In this document: positions 9,179 through 18,510 of the stretch, one piece after another
How the letters are laid out: every line of letters starts with the position of its first letter
Position numbering within the stretch: position 1 is the stretch's first letter
From: Rhizophagus sp. LPA8_4_AMF
Taxonomy: Eukaryota > Glomeromycota > Glomeromycetes > Glomerales > Glomeraceae
NCBI GenBank assembly: GCA_021464525.1
Contig: JADRCO010001205.1
Span: forward strand, 1-21,417
Direction: 5' to 3'
DNA: 21,417 bases
Position numbers and translations under genes: made by a program
Notes under the pieces: model-generated
The model's database searches: none
What the model was told of the DNA's origin: nothing
Seen by the model: the letters and a program-made list of their open reading frames with translations, nothing else

Positions 9179-11161
9179 ATGGCTAATATTAGGTATCAAA
9201 ATAAAATAAATGTGGATTCCACTGATGTACAAACCGCTAACATAACAGTTCAAATAGATGATACATCATCAAAACTTGTATCAGCCAATTTGGATCTTGG
9301 AGATAAATTATCAAACATTCGCCAAAAACTTGTACAAAATAGTAAAGTCAAAATGAATGACGCATTGTCATTTGCAAATAAGATCAATAATAATGGTAAT
9401 ACAGGTGGAAGTTCGTTAGCTGTAATAGCAAGAGAAGATGAAGAAAATATAATTTTAGAAAGAATTATTGACAAAAAAAGTATGTTTTTATATTTAAAAT
9501 CAGAACCAGAACCTGTTTGGAAGTTTTTGAAAGATAAGCTTAAACTAGAATATGGATATACTGAAACTTTAGAAAAAGCTAATAAGAGAGCTTTTACAAT
9601 AGTGAATTGCGAAATGAATGAAATCTTTGATGGATATGAAAATAGTACAATTCAAATTGATTTGAAAGAAGATAAGATTATAAAACATGATTTTCTATTA
9701 ATTGCGGATATTGATATTCCAAATTTTACAAAATTGGGAGTATCAATCAAAAATTCAAACATCAAAAATTCTAATATTATAACTAGTTTAACTTATAATA
9801 TTATTGAACACAAAAAAATGTCTTTAAAAATTAAATTAGAACCAACTAAAGAGTTTATTGAAACAGTTAAGGATGTTATAGATTCTAATGATCCTAGAAA
9901 ATTTAAGGATGTCATAAATGATTTTGGTCAATTTATTCCGAAAGAAGTTGTTTTGGGTGGAAGAGCATATTTCATTGCAAGAGAAAATTCTGAAGAAGAT
10001 GCTGGTGAATATGCTAAAAATATAGGTTGTCAGGCCACTTCAAACATTAAAATTGAAAAAAGATCTTCAAAATCATTGAGCAGAAATAATTTTTCTAAAC
10101 GTCAAAGTTTTAAATTATTTGGAGGAAAACTATTTGGTTCTAATAACTTTAATGAGTCAGATTGGATTGAAACTTTATATGATTATAAATATTGGAGTTG
10201 TATAAAATTAAAAGATTCAGTTAATATATTTCAACTTTTATCTAAAAATTTACATAAACAAATCTTATCATTAGTTGGAAAAAAAATTCTTTTTACAAGT
10301 ATTGAAGAATATTTTTATAAATTACCTGAATCTAGAAGTCAGTTGATAAACATTCCAGAAAATATTTTAGAAATTCTTCAAAATAAAGATGCTGATTGTA
10401 ACATCTTCGCAACAGTTATTGATAAAAAAGAAAAAGATGTTTTTAGTTGTCAAGTCACTTGGCCACCAAATGAAGATCCAAGACTTATAATTCATTGTAT
10501 TCAAAAAAAGTTTAGAAAGCGTGAATGTAAATTGAAAATTAAGTGGATGATTGTCGGTTATGATACAAATTTTGTTTTTAAGCATTCAGATTTTAGTACC
10601 AAATTGAAAGTTTTAAAAAATGATTTTAATGCATTAAATTGTCAAGCTATATCTGAATCATTAGATTTAGAATATAATCCATCAGTTCTTTGTTTTGGAA
10701 TTCCAGTATTAAGCAAGTTGGATTCTTCAAATGATTCTTTAGTTATTGGACATCATTTTTTTAATGATATAGAAAATAGAAAAGTTGGATCATATATATT
10801 TTCTTATTGTTTGAAAAAAAATCATTTCGTTAACTTACCTAATTTTACATTTTATACACTTATTATCTCAAACTATCCTAATTCTGACGATTATGGAATC
10901 TCAACTTTCCAACATACTAGTAAGATAAGAAAACTGCTCAACTTTATTAAGTATAATTCTTGGGAATCAAACTCAAAATTTTTTAGTTTGTATTCTACAG
11001 AAAACAATTATGGTCCAATTTTCCTAAAACAAAAAGCTAATGAAATTAAAGTTAAATGTATTAATGTTAATTGTAATCAAGATGATTGTATTTGTAAAAG
11101 ATCGATGAAATTAGAAAATAGTTTGAAATATGCATTCTTCGATCCAAAAGATTCAAAATAA
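9179..11161 (+). CDS. 660-aa protein with a degenerate MACPF-like signature, lineage-expanded fungal family
   Basis: This is an uninterrupted single exon. I chose the ATG at 9179: it is the first in-frame ATG, has G at -3 and G at +4, and the 15 upstream bases only extend the frame from a TTG. The N-terminal part has LGDKLSNIRQKL (about 40-51) and a Ser/Asn-rich loop. Next is a mixed alpha/beta region ending in FGQFI at 249-253, six residues, then GG at 260-261. That spacing equals the MACPF/CDC signature (Y/W-G-T/S-H-F/Y, six residues, G-G), but the Thr-His pair is Gln-Phe. A basic Ser-rich segment lies at about 298-325 (SSKSLSRNNFSKR). WSCIKLKDSVNIF follows at about 339, a block I recall after the MACPF domain in fungal proteins. 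The C-terminal half contains VTWPPNEDP, IKWMIVGYDTNF and IGHHFFND, and a Cys cluster at 627, 632, 637 and 639. No signal peptide or membrane helix is evident. Function is unknown; pore formation must not be assumed. A broken paralogue lies inverted at 3605-4190. Confidence 0.85.
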   Translation: MANIRYQNKINVDSTDVQTANITVQIDDTSSKLVSANLDLGDKLSNIRQKLVQNSKVKMNDALSFANKINNNGNTGGSSLAVIAREDEENIILERIIDKKSMFLYLKSEPEPVWKFLKDKLKLEYGYTETLEKANKRAFTIVNCEMNEIFDGYENSTIQIDLKEDKIIKHDFLLIADIDIPNFTKLGVSIKNSNIKNSNIITSLTYNIIEHKKMSLKIKLEPTKEFIETVKDVIDSNDPRKFKDVINDFGQFIPKEVVLGGRAYFIARENSEEDAGEYAKNIGCQATSNIKIEKRSSKSLSRNNFSKRQSFKLFGGKLFGSNNFNESDWIETLYDYKYWSCIKLKDSVNIFQLLSKNLHKQILSLVGKKILFTSIEEYFYKLPESRSQLINIPENILEILQNKDADCNIFATVIDKKEKDVFSCQVTWPPNEDPRLIIHCIQKKFRKRECKLKIKWMIVGYDTNFVFKHSDFSTKLKVLKNDFNALNCQAISESLDLEYNPSVLCFGIPVLSKLDSSNDSLVIGHHFFNDIENRKVGSYIFSYCLKKNHFVNLPNFTFYTLIISNYPNSDDYGISTFQHTSKIRKLLNFIKYNSWESNSKFFSLYSTENNYGPIFLKQKANEIKVKCINVNCNQDDCICKRSMKLENSLKYAFFDPKDSK

Positions 11162-11631
11162 GTTATTTATTTAAATTTTTTGAATACATAATTTCAAAGG
11201 AAACAAAAGAAAAAAATAAGATTAAGAAAGATTAAGAAAAAAAATAAGATTAAGACATTTGATGAAATATCGAATATAATTTTTATTTCATTAAGTAAAC
11301 AAAGTTAATATAAAGCAGTATTTATTACTGTATTTATATCTTACAAATATATAACTTAAAAATTTCAGTATTTGAACATCTCCGAGATGAAAAAATTGGA
11401 ATATTACATCTAAAAATGGGATATTCTGTTTCGCGTCTCGTTTTCGTTTCATAGAAAGAATTTAATTTACATTAAGAGCTTTTTGTATAAAATTTGTTGG
11501 GAATATGACCATTAAGGAACATATTTATAAATAATAGAAAGAAATAAAATGTTGAAACAAGAGCGAAAAATTTATTTATGATATCACTAAAAATCTACTA
11601 TTTCTAACTTGCTGGGATCGCTCGCGGACGA
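11162..11631. other. 3' flank of the gene
   Basis: Presumed 3' untranslated and intergenic sequence. A small tandem repeat of AATAAGATTAAG lies at about 11212-11255. I cannot fix a polyadenylation site. A slightly GC-richer patch at 11430-11450 (TTTCGCGTCTCGTTTTCG) has no partner. Confidence 0.45.
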
Positions 11632-11891
11632 ATTACCGTTGGCCACTGCATATAGTACCCAGGGTCTTATTCAAGAACTTGATATTTTAAATTGAATAGT
11701 ACCCACGGGTACTTTGTGAGGAACCGGGTACTATATTTGGATATAAATTATATGAAAAATGATAAATTATTAGAGGTTATACCCCGGGTATTATTCAAGA
11801 ACTAGGTAGCATGGGTGGTGAATAATACTCGGGTCTTAATCATGGGGGGTACTATTTTTGGGGGATATTATATGCAGTGGCCAACGGTAAT
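11632..11891. mobile_element. 260-bp MITE-like element with exact 23-bp inverted ends
   Basis: The left end, ATTACCGTTGGCCACTGCAT and on to 11654, is matched as an exact inverted copy ending at 11891. If TA is the target, it sits at 11634-11635 and 11888-11889 and the element proper is 11636-11887, again a Tc1/mariner-like arrangement. The interior is GC-richer than the surroundings and holds at least six AGTACCC, GGGTACT or related words. TCAAGAACT occurs twice inside and once just outside the right end (about 11892), so part of the interior may be tandemly repeated. No transposase is encoded. The 63-codon open frame at 11815-12006 starts inside it and is rejected. Confidence 0.8.
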
Positions 11892-12538
11892 CAAGAACTC
11901 GATATATTACTTAATTCTATTCTTAACTGGTTTTAAACAATTCAACGATATTACTCAATTTACTCAATTTGAAAAGAATTATTATATTGTTAATTGTTTA
12001 CCTTAAGTCTCAATAAAATATTATTAAATTTACGAATAATTAAATTATTATACCTATAAATAAATTTTTTTGCTAAATATATATAAAAAAAAAAATATCA
12101 AACTTATATTACATAGTTGATAATGAATTATATATATTGAGTTCTCCATATACTGTATTTGCATTATACCAGGATTCATTGATATAAAAAAGCAAATATA
12201 AAGTCAACACCTCTACTCATCCAATATTTTTGTATCCTATCTATTCATATTTTTTAACTTAATTGGGAATTGTCTTTTTACAGTTTACGGAAATTATGGC
12301 TATGGCACTTTTCTATAAGTCTATTATAAAAGAATCATAAAAATTTTAATAAAAATTAAGTTTATACAGTCTTTCAAACTATGAAACTTATAAATGTATT
12401 TACACCGACTAAACTTTTGTTTAATTAACTCTAATTAGTATTTTTGTGACGTAAAAGTATTTATAACAATAACTAGTCATTTTTATCAACAAAATAATAA
12501 GATAAATATAAAAAAAATTCTTTAAAGAGAAAAGTATT
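11892..12538. other. Intergenic sequence, no gene seen
   Basis: AT-rich, with AT microsatellite-like runs at about 12075-12140. No feature could be supported. Confidence 0.5.
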
Positions 12539-13060
12539 ACTAAATTATTCTATAGAATTTTTATTTTTTTGTATATGCAATCAAATAACCAAAATCTACA
12601 TATCCCCTTGATTCAATAGTTGAAAGTGGACCATACGCATCGTATTACAATTCGATAGATTCATTGAAACAAAAACCCAACCCCTCTGTTAATCCATACC
12701 CTCTACTATTAAAAAGTAATCAAAATAAATTTATTAATAATTTTAAAAGTAAATTTTTAAATCTTTTCAAATACTCTCCGGCTATACAACTCTATAAATA
12801 CACTAATCGTAGTTCTGAGTGACGAAACTATTAGAATAATGTGTAAAAAAAATCTCTTGCTTATTAATCTAAATTCCTATTTTAAATTTTTTTAAAATAT
12901 TTTTTGTATACCTCACATTATCTAGAGCAAATCTTACCGAAGGTCATAATTCTGTTCCATTATTTCTTGGATTCCAATTCGTCAAATTCATAATCAACCT
13001 CATCTATTTCCTTTACCTGATACCTCGTGATATTACGTACTCAAAAGTCAACAGAATGGA
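12539..13060 (+). repeat. Dispersed repeat family, copy 2
   Basis: This is the longer copy of the repeat at 4205-4628, in the same orientation 8.3 kb away. The shared ordered blocks are listed there. Copy 2 has extra sequence around 12605-12740 and 12810-12840 that copy 1 lacks. No inverted ends, no poly(A) tail and no open frame allow classification. Two diverged copies in one 21-kb window suggest a common genomic family. Confidence 0.75.
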
Positions 13061-13615
13061 TAATAACTTATATATTATGTCTAAAAAAAGTTCGATAGAA
13101 ATAAATCTTTGTTAATAAAACGCCAATTTCTTGAAATTCAAAGTAACTTCCCATTTAGAAAGTGTATACCTATAAGTTGAATGATTGTATGGTTGTATAG
13201 TCATGTAGAGAGAAAACAAAAAACAACGTACTCCACAAAAACTATTACAGTTTTAATCCTTTATCTCATCTAATTCGTCCTTGTGTTACTTATAAAGGTT
13301 TATAAATTGATTTGGTAACAAATGAAAGGATAAGAGAGGCTGTTTTTTAAAAAAAAATATATCGTTAATATGGTAACAATTAATAATGATATACTGCAGA
13401 GAGACGAGAAAAAAACTTACTACTGTATAATGTAAATTCGACCCAGGAGAGAAAGAAAAAAAATAAGGAACAATAAGAAATGATGAAAACAGTAAGATCT
13501 TTTATATAATCATTGTTAATAAATTCTGAACATAAAGGCACCTTAGCCACATATTTCTGTGAATTCAGCTAAATTTGAGTACTTAATAATTTAGACAGCC
13601 ATTATTCATTATTAA
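13061..13615. other. Intergenic sequence, no gene seen
   Basis: AT-rich, with purine runs at 13400-13470. No repeat partner or open frame was found. Confidence 0.45.
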
Positions 13616-14843
13616 TGTGATAAGTCCATCACTATCGATGATGATATTTCTTAGCATATTCGTTTAGAATGCGTCCATCTTCCACATTCCATTACTATCC
13701 CAGCTTTACGAATCAGTTTCTAAATTTTTAAACTATCATCATCACCGCATCAATTCATTCATCTAGTATACTTTCTGGCTTCGCTAATTTTTTCTCTATA
13801 GACTGATGCTTGCTTAACTTTGATGTAATGTAATCAAAACGTGGAAATTAGCAATTCATAGTGCCAAATCGCACACACCAGAAGACATAATCCTTCCGTA
13901 ATAAATTGTTAGATATAATGAATTCTTGCATTAATCGTTACTGCTAACTTTCCGTAATAAGTTGCGCGAACAGTAGTTGAATGGCCATTTTTAGCTTACA
14001 CAGATAGGGCATTTTGGTAATTTCTTAATTAAATAGAACTTTCGGTTAAAAATGCATCATGGTAAATTTTACATAATAATAGCAAACTAAAGTTCATTTA
14101 ACCATAAAAACTAATTTGAGATCGATTATGATATAGATTATTACACCGCTACCCATCCATATAATACTGCAGATTTTCTTTTATGTAAGGTGTTATGTTG
14201 AACAAGTGCATCGAAATGACGATAATCGCAACCACTTTTTTTCACCTTCATCTTGATCTTTATTCTTTTCTATATCTTTGCAAAAATTATATAGGAAAAT
14301 ATTCTTATATAAATAATATAAAAAAGTTTGATTGAATACCTTTTTGTTACAAATATTTTTTTTTTTGAATTATGCAACTTTGATCAGGATGGAACGTCTG
14401 AGTCTTTCTTAAATGAAATTCTTCATGAGATATTTAAAAAGGTTGATCAATTTAGACATCATATTCTTATAGACGTTGAATATACAGTTTATAAGTTTTG
14501 ATAAATCTCCAGTTTACCGTCAAAACAATATAAACCCTAAAGGACAAAATATTATAATATCTCTTGAATGTGAATTCAAAAGCAAAAATTTCTTTCAACT
14601 CACGTAAGCTCCGTAATGAAATATAGGCGTTACGACTGCATTTTCCATTATTTTGTTGTAAATGGTTCATTAATATCGTATATTCGACATCCAAATTGAC
14701 ATTTGAACCCTTATCTAATTTGAAGTGTATCTATAAATTTAAACAGGATTTTAGGCATTAACTCATTTCCAATAATTTTTTCGATACAGTTTTTTGATTT
14801 GACGTTCGCATGTGCTCGCCGTAAAATAGAGCTGACAAATTAT
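13616..14843. repeat. Tandem duplication, unit 1 (about 1.23 kb)
   Basis: Unit 1 is directly repeated by 14844-15985. The left 430 bp are closely similar between units (for example GGCTTCGCTAATTTTTTCTC, AACTTTGATGTAATGTAATC, AAATCGCACACACCAGAAGA). The right part is more diverged, but collinear blocks such as TTTGATCAGGA-GGAAC, ATATCTCTTGAATGTGAA and TTTCAACTCACGTAA persist. Unit 1 has about 150-200 bp (near 14075-14240) that unit 2 lacks. Coding-like pieces exist. On the + strand, FDQDGTSESFLNEILHEIF starts near 14380. After one frameshift come FDKSPVY and ISLECEFKSKNFFQLT, ending at a donor-like CAC/GTAAGC at about 14604. A 75-codon reverse frame lies at 14467-14694. None is intact or recognised. 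Confidence 0.88.
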
Positions 14844-15985
14844 TGTGATAAGCCACTATCGATGATGGTATTTCTTGGCATATTCGTTAAGAATGCGTCC
14901 ATATTCCACCTTCCATTACTATCTCAGCTTTAAGAATCAGTTTCTAAATTATTAAACTGTCATCATCATCGCATAGTTTCATTCAATCTAGTATACTTTC
15001 TGGCTTCGCTAATTTTTTCTCTATAGATTGATGCTTGCTTAACTTTGATGTAATGTAATCAAAACGTGGAAATTAGCAATGCATAGTGTCAAATCGCACA
15101 CACCAGAAGACATAATCCATCCCATTCTTACCTTCTGTAATAAAAATTGTTAGATATAATGAATTCTTGCATTACTCGTTACTGCTAACTTTCTGTAATA
15201 AGTTGCGCAAACAGTAGTTGAGTGGCCATTTAAATTGCTTACACAGATAGGGCCTTTTTGTAGTTTCTTAATTAGAAATTTCGGTTAAAAGTGCATTATG
15301 GTATATCATCTTCGTCTTGATACTCAACCCTATCTTCATCTCTATAAAGATTATAGGAGAAAATATTAGCAAATACAAGGATATAAATAATATATATAAA
15401 AGTCTGATTAAAATAAGTCAATACCTGTACGTAGTATCATTAGATACAAATAATTTTTTGAATTATACGACTTTGATCAGGAAGGAACATCCTGATTATT
15501 ATTAAAATAATTTTGAATCTTTTATAAATCCTTCATGAAGAATAAAAAAAGATTGATATAATAGCTTAATATGTCCTTATAATGTTGAATACGTTTTTGA
15601 TAAGTCTTCAAGACGATTAACAGTATTCCACCATCAAATCAATGTAAGCTCTAGGGAATTAAAAATTTTTAATATCTCTTGAATGTGAAATCATAAGCAA
15701 AAAAAATTCTTTCAACTCACGTAACTATACAGGATCGTTATGACTGCATTTTCAGATTATTTTTATGTTAGAATTGTAAATGACCAAAGAAAACACTCTT
15801 AGTATCGCATATTTGACGTTCAAATTGACATTCCCAATGGAGTATATCAAGGAGGTTATACATTTAAAGAAGATTTTATGCATTAACTTATTTTCCAATA
15901 ATTTTACGAACAAAATTGCAATAACAGTTCTTGGTAACGTTCGCTTGTACCAATATTGTACCCGCAAATAGAGCTACCAAAATAA
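14844..15985. repeat. Tandem duplication, unit 2 (about 1.14 kb)
   Basis: This is the direct second copy of 13616-14843, offset by about 1,228 bp. Stops interrupt it in places where unit 1 is open, for example soon after the shared FDQ-GTS start. On the reverse strand the left block shows other coding-like runs (FDYITSKLSKHQSIEKKLAK, EIVMEGGIWTHS). Differences between the units in that frame fall on all codon positions, as expected for non-coding drift. At the right end, CAAATAGAGCTACC matches the unit 1/unit 2 junction (AAAATAGAGCTGAC). The short open frames at 15317-15505, 15752-15971 and 15888-16088 are not supported as genes. Confidence 0.85.
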
Positions 15986-16747
15986 AATGGTTGTAAGAAA
16001 GTTTAATCAAACTTGAAGATTCTGTGCCATAAATATCCGATTTGAGAAACTTTACCTCAAGAAGGTATTTTTTTTCTCCCTTATGCAATTAAAATGACGA
16101 TATGAAATTCTTCTGTAAATGTGCAACGAAAATTTAAAATTTTGATGTATGTTGAATATTATGAAAAAAATAATATTTATTGACGACACAGTGCCGCATC
16201 GGTTTATTAATTTACTCGCTAGAGTTGCTATATTAGAAACTCGATAGGGAGTTTATATACAAAAATTTTTGTGAAACATAGAAGAATGATTTGGGTAGGT
16301 TTATTTATGAATTTTATACAAACAAAGCATAGCAGGCTTTCTTAATTATCACATAAATGCCGATCATTTTTTAATTTTATCACATAATAAAATGCTGTTG
16401 TTTGTTAATTTTTCACTAATTTAAAAAAATTTTACATAACAATTATTCTTGATATGTATATTTTATTAATAAAATTTACTCATAATTTTATTCAAATGAA
16501 TTATCTTTTTCGAAAGTTTGAATTATTCTAATAAATGGTGATCAAAAGAAATTTTTATCGCGTCAATAGTTATAATAATTGCAATATTAAATATAAAATT
16601 AAATAAACAAATATTAGATAAATAAATTTAAATATTAAATCAAGCAAATAAATACAGTATAAATAATTCTGAACTAAACTCAACTATAAAATACACCAAT
16701 AAATTAATCTTAATTAACTTCAAATTATATTATCGAACATAATTTAA
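15986..16747. other. Intergenic sequence, no gene seen
   Basis: AT-rich. TTATTCAAATGAATTAT at about 16492 also occurs near 4211 at the start of dispersed repeat copy 1, but the similarity fades within about 40 bp, so I do not call a third copy. Confidence 0.45.
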
Positions 16748-16993
16748 ATGCTTCCTCCAATTTTCTGCATCAGTAGAACATCATTATCCTCTAAATTTGT
16801 CAGAGGTCTTCCAAATCTTCACCATTATCCTTATCGTCGTCAAATTTCACAACATATTCTGAAATATCTTGCAATTATTTTTAATACCATTGCAAAGGAA
16901 ATTATAACAATATGCACATATATTTTTGATGAGGAAACAAGAAAATTGCTTTTTGGAGATGTTCTATGTTATTTGTCCAGGTGGGTATCATAG
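16748..16993 (+). CDS. Doubtful 81-codon open frame, possibly an exon
   Basis: An ATG-started open frame that is less AT-rich than its flanks, with a varied residue composition (RGLPNLHHYPYRRQISQHIL, then IFDEETRKLLFGDVLCYL). A donor-like CAG/GTGGGT at about 16980-16986 could end an exon here. No continuing exon was found and I do not recognise the family. The reverse strand of the same segment also shows a coding-like stretch (GRPLTNLEDNDVLLMQKIGG), so the strand is uncertain. It may be a small exon, a gene remnant or chance. Confidence 0.2.
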   Translation: MLPPIFCISRTSLSSKFVRGLPNLHHYPYRRQISQHILKYLAIIFNTIAKEIITICTYIFDEETRKLLFGDVLCYLSRWVS

Positions 16994-18500
16994 ACAATTC
17001 TGGCCATCCTGACAGATATTGAATATGAATTAAATAGTTTTAAACACGTTAATACATTAAATTTATTTTAAAGTTTTATAGTAACAAAAGCACATTGGTA
17101 TAGAAGAATCCAAATATACGATGATGGAGTATAACGAACAAGTTTCTTGTTTAAATTCACATTTGTAACAATGTTTTTAGTGAAGTGAAAAGTTGAAAAT
17201 TTTAAAAATAAGATTCGATAACTTATAAATTATTATTTTTTTTTTTTTCAATAAAAGACCGGGTTTACCATTCTTACTTTCTTATTTTTTTTTAAAAAAA
17301 GAAATTTTAAACTGGTCTATATTCGAAACAAGATGAAATTAAAATAAAATATATAAAAAAATGAAAGAAATATAAAATTTTAGGCCATTTAATATATATT
17401 TTTACATAATATTAATTCATTTAAGAGTTCAATAAATCCTATATGAAAAAAAAAATTATACGAGTATAATTTTTGGAATCTTGGAACTAACGCTACAAAA
17501 AAAAAACTATTTTAAGTTATCGTGTAGTTGTAATAGCAAAATCTTCCATCGACAATATGTATAAAAAAAAAAATTTTAACAATGATAAATTCACATGAAC
17601 AAAAAATTCTCGTTTCGTGAAAGACGAAACGTTCCCTAGGAGAACTTATCATTATCATCATCAGTCATTATTGACAATTGGGTGATCAGTCAACTAAGCA
17701 AATCCTATCTGGGTGAACACGTATCAATATTGTCAGACAGAAGAGAACAAGCATTAGAATAATATAAAGTTTATTTTCAACAAATTCAAAATAAGTTTTA
17801 ATCTGTTTAGCTAGGATGGCTAGAATTAAAAAGCGAAACAACCAAAGTATTTAATTGTGGCGCAACGAAAGTTGATTCGAATAATTTGTAGAAATACTAG
17901 ATTCATTTATTGTCGTTTAATTTATTTTAGAAATTAATTAAATATTTTTAATGACTAAAAATTAATTTATATATTGAAAAAATTCTGCAGTTTCTATTTT
18001 ACCAGATTTAGAAATAAAAAAAAAGTAAATCATTGTTTCTTTTGTATATTTCTAAAATGATTATTTTAATGCAATAAAATTATTGAAAATTAATATTAAA
18101 TAATTTTTATGTTTACACCATTAATAAGATGATAAGTAATTATTCTGAAACGTGGATTTGATTGGGTCTAGAAAACCTTTGGTTATTTTTATTTTATTTT
18201 ACAAAAATAATAATAATAATAATAATAAATTTTTTATAATACATTATATTTTTCTAATAATTTAAGTAAAAATTAATTCGTAAATTACAAAAAAAAATTC
18301 TTGCGAATAAATTTTTCATTGATATACTTTTCAATTACCTTATTAACTGTGTATACATTAAAAATATCTGATGATATGACAATTTCTTCAAAGAGTGGAA
18401 TATATTTCAAAACCAACAATAATTTTTGCAGATACTAACCATTATACTAACCGAGACTTGATTGTTTGTAAGTCCTCAAATTTTAAATTACTTATTTATA
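16994..18500. other. Intergenic sequence with minor simple repeats
   Basis: Mostly AT-rich. It holds a short hairpin at 17611-17631 (stem CGTTTCGT / ACGAAACG, loop GAAAG) and an (AAT) microsatellite at about 18206-18229. A 35-codon open stretch ends at about 17762 (SQLSKSYLGEHVSILSDRRE), is coding-like but has no start or partner. No gene can be supported. Confidence 0.45.
17611..17631. repeat. Short perfect hairpin
   Basis: An 8-bp perfect stem, CGTTTCGT against ACGAAACG, with a GAAAG loop. It is GC-richer than its surroundings. There is no T-run or gene end next to it, so no terminator role can be claimed. Confidence 0.6.
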
Positions 18501-18510
18501 TTATTTTTAG

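Noticed and set aside
11815..12006. 63-codon open frame with a GG-rich start
   Set aside because: It begins inside the MITE-like element at 11632-11891 and runs out into unrelated flank.
15888..16088. 66-codon reverse frame with a hydrophobic stretch resembling a signal peptide
   Set aside because: It straddles the end of duplication unit 2; the corresponding place in unit 1 does not conserve the hydrophobic run.
16480..16530. Possible third copy of the dispersed repeat or gene relic
   Set aside because: Similarity to 4205-4250 is limited to about 40 AT-rich bases and the later blocks are missing.
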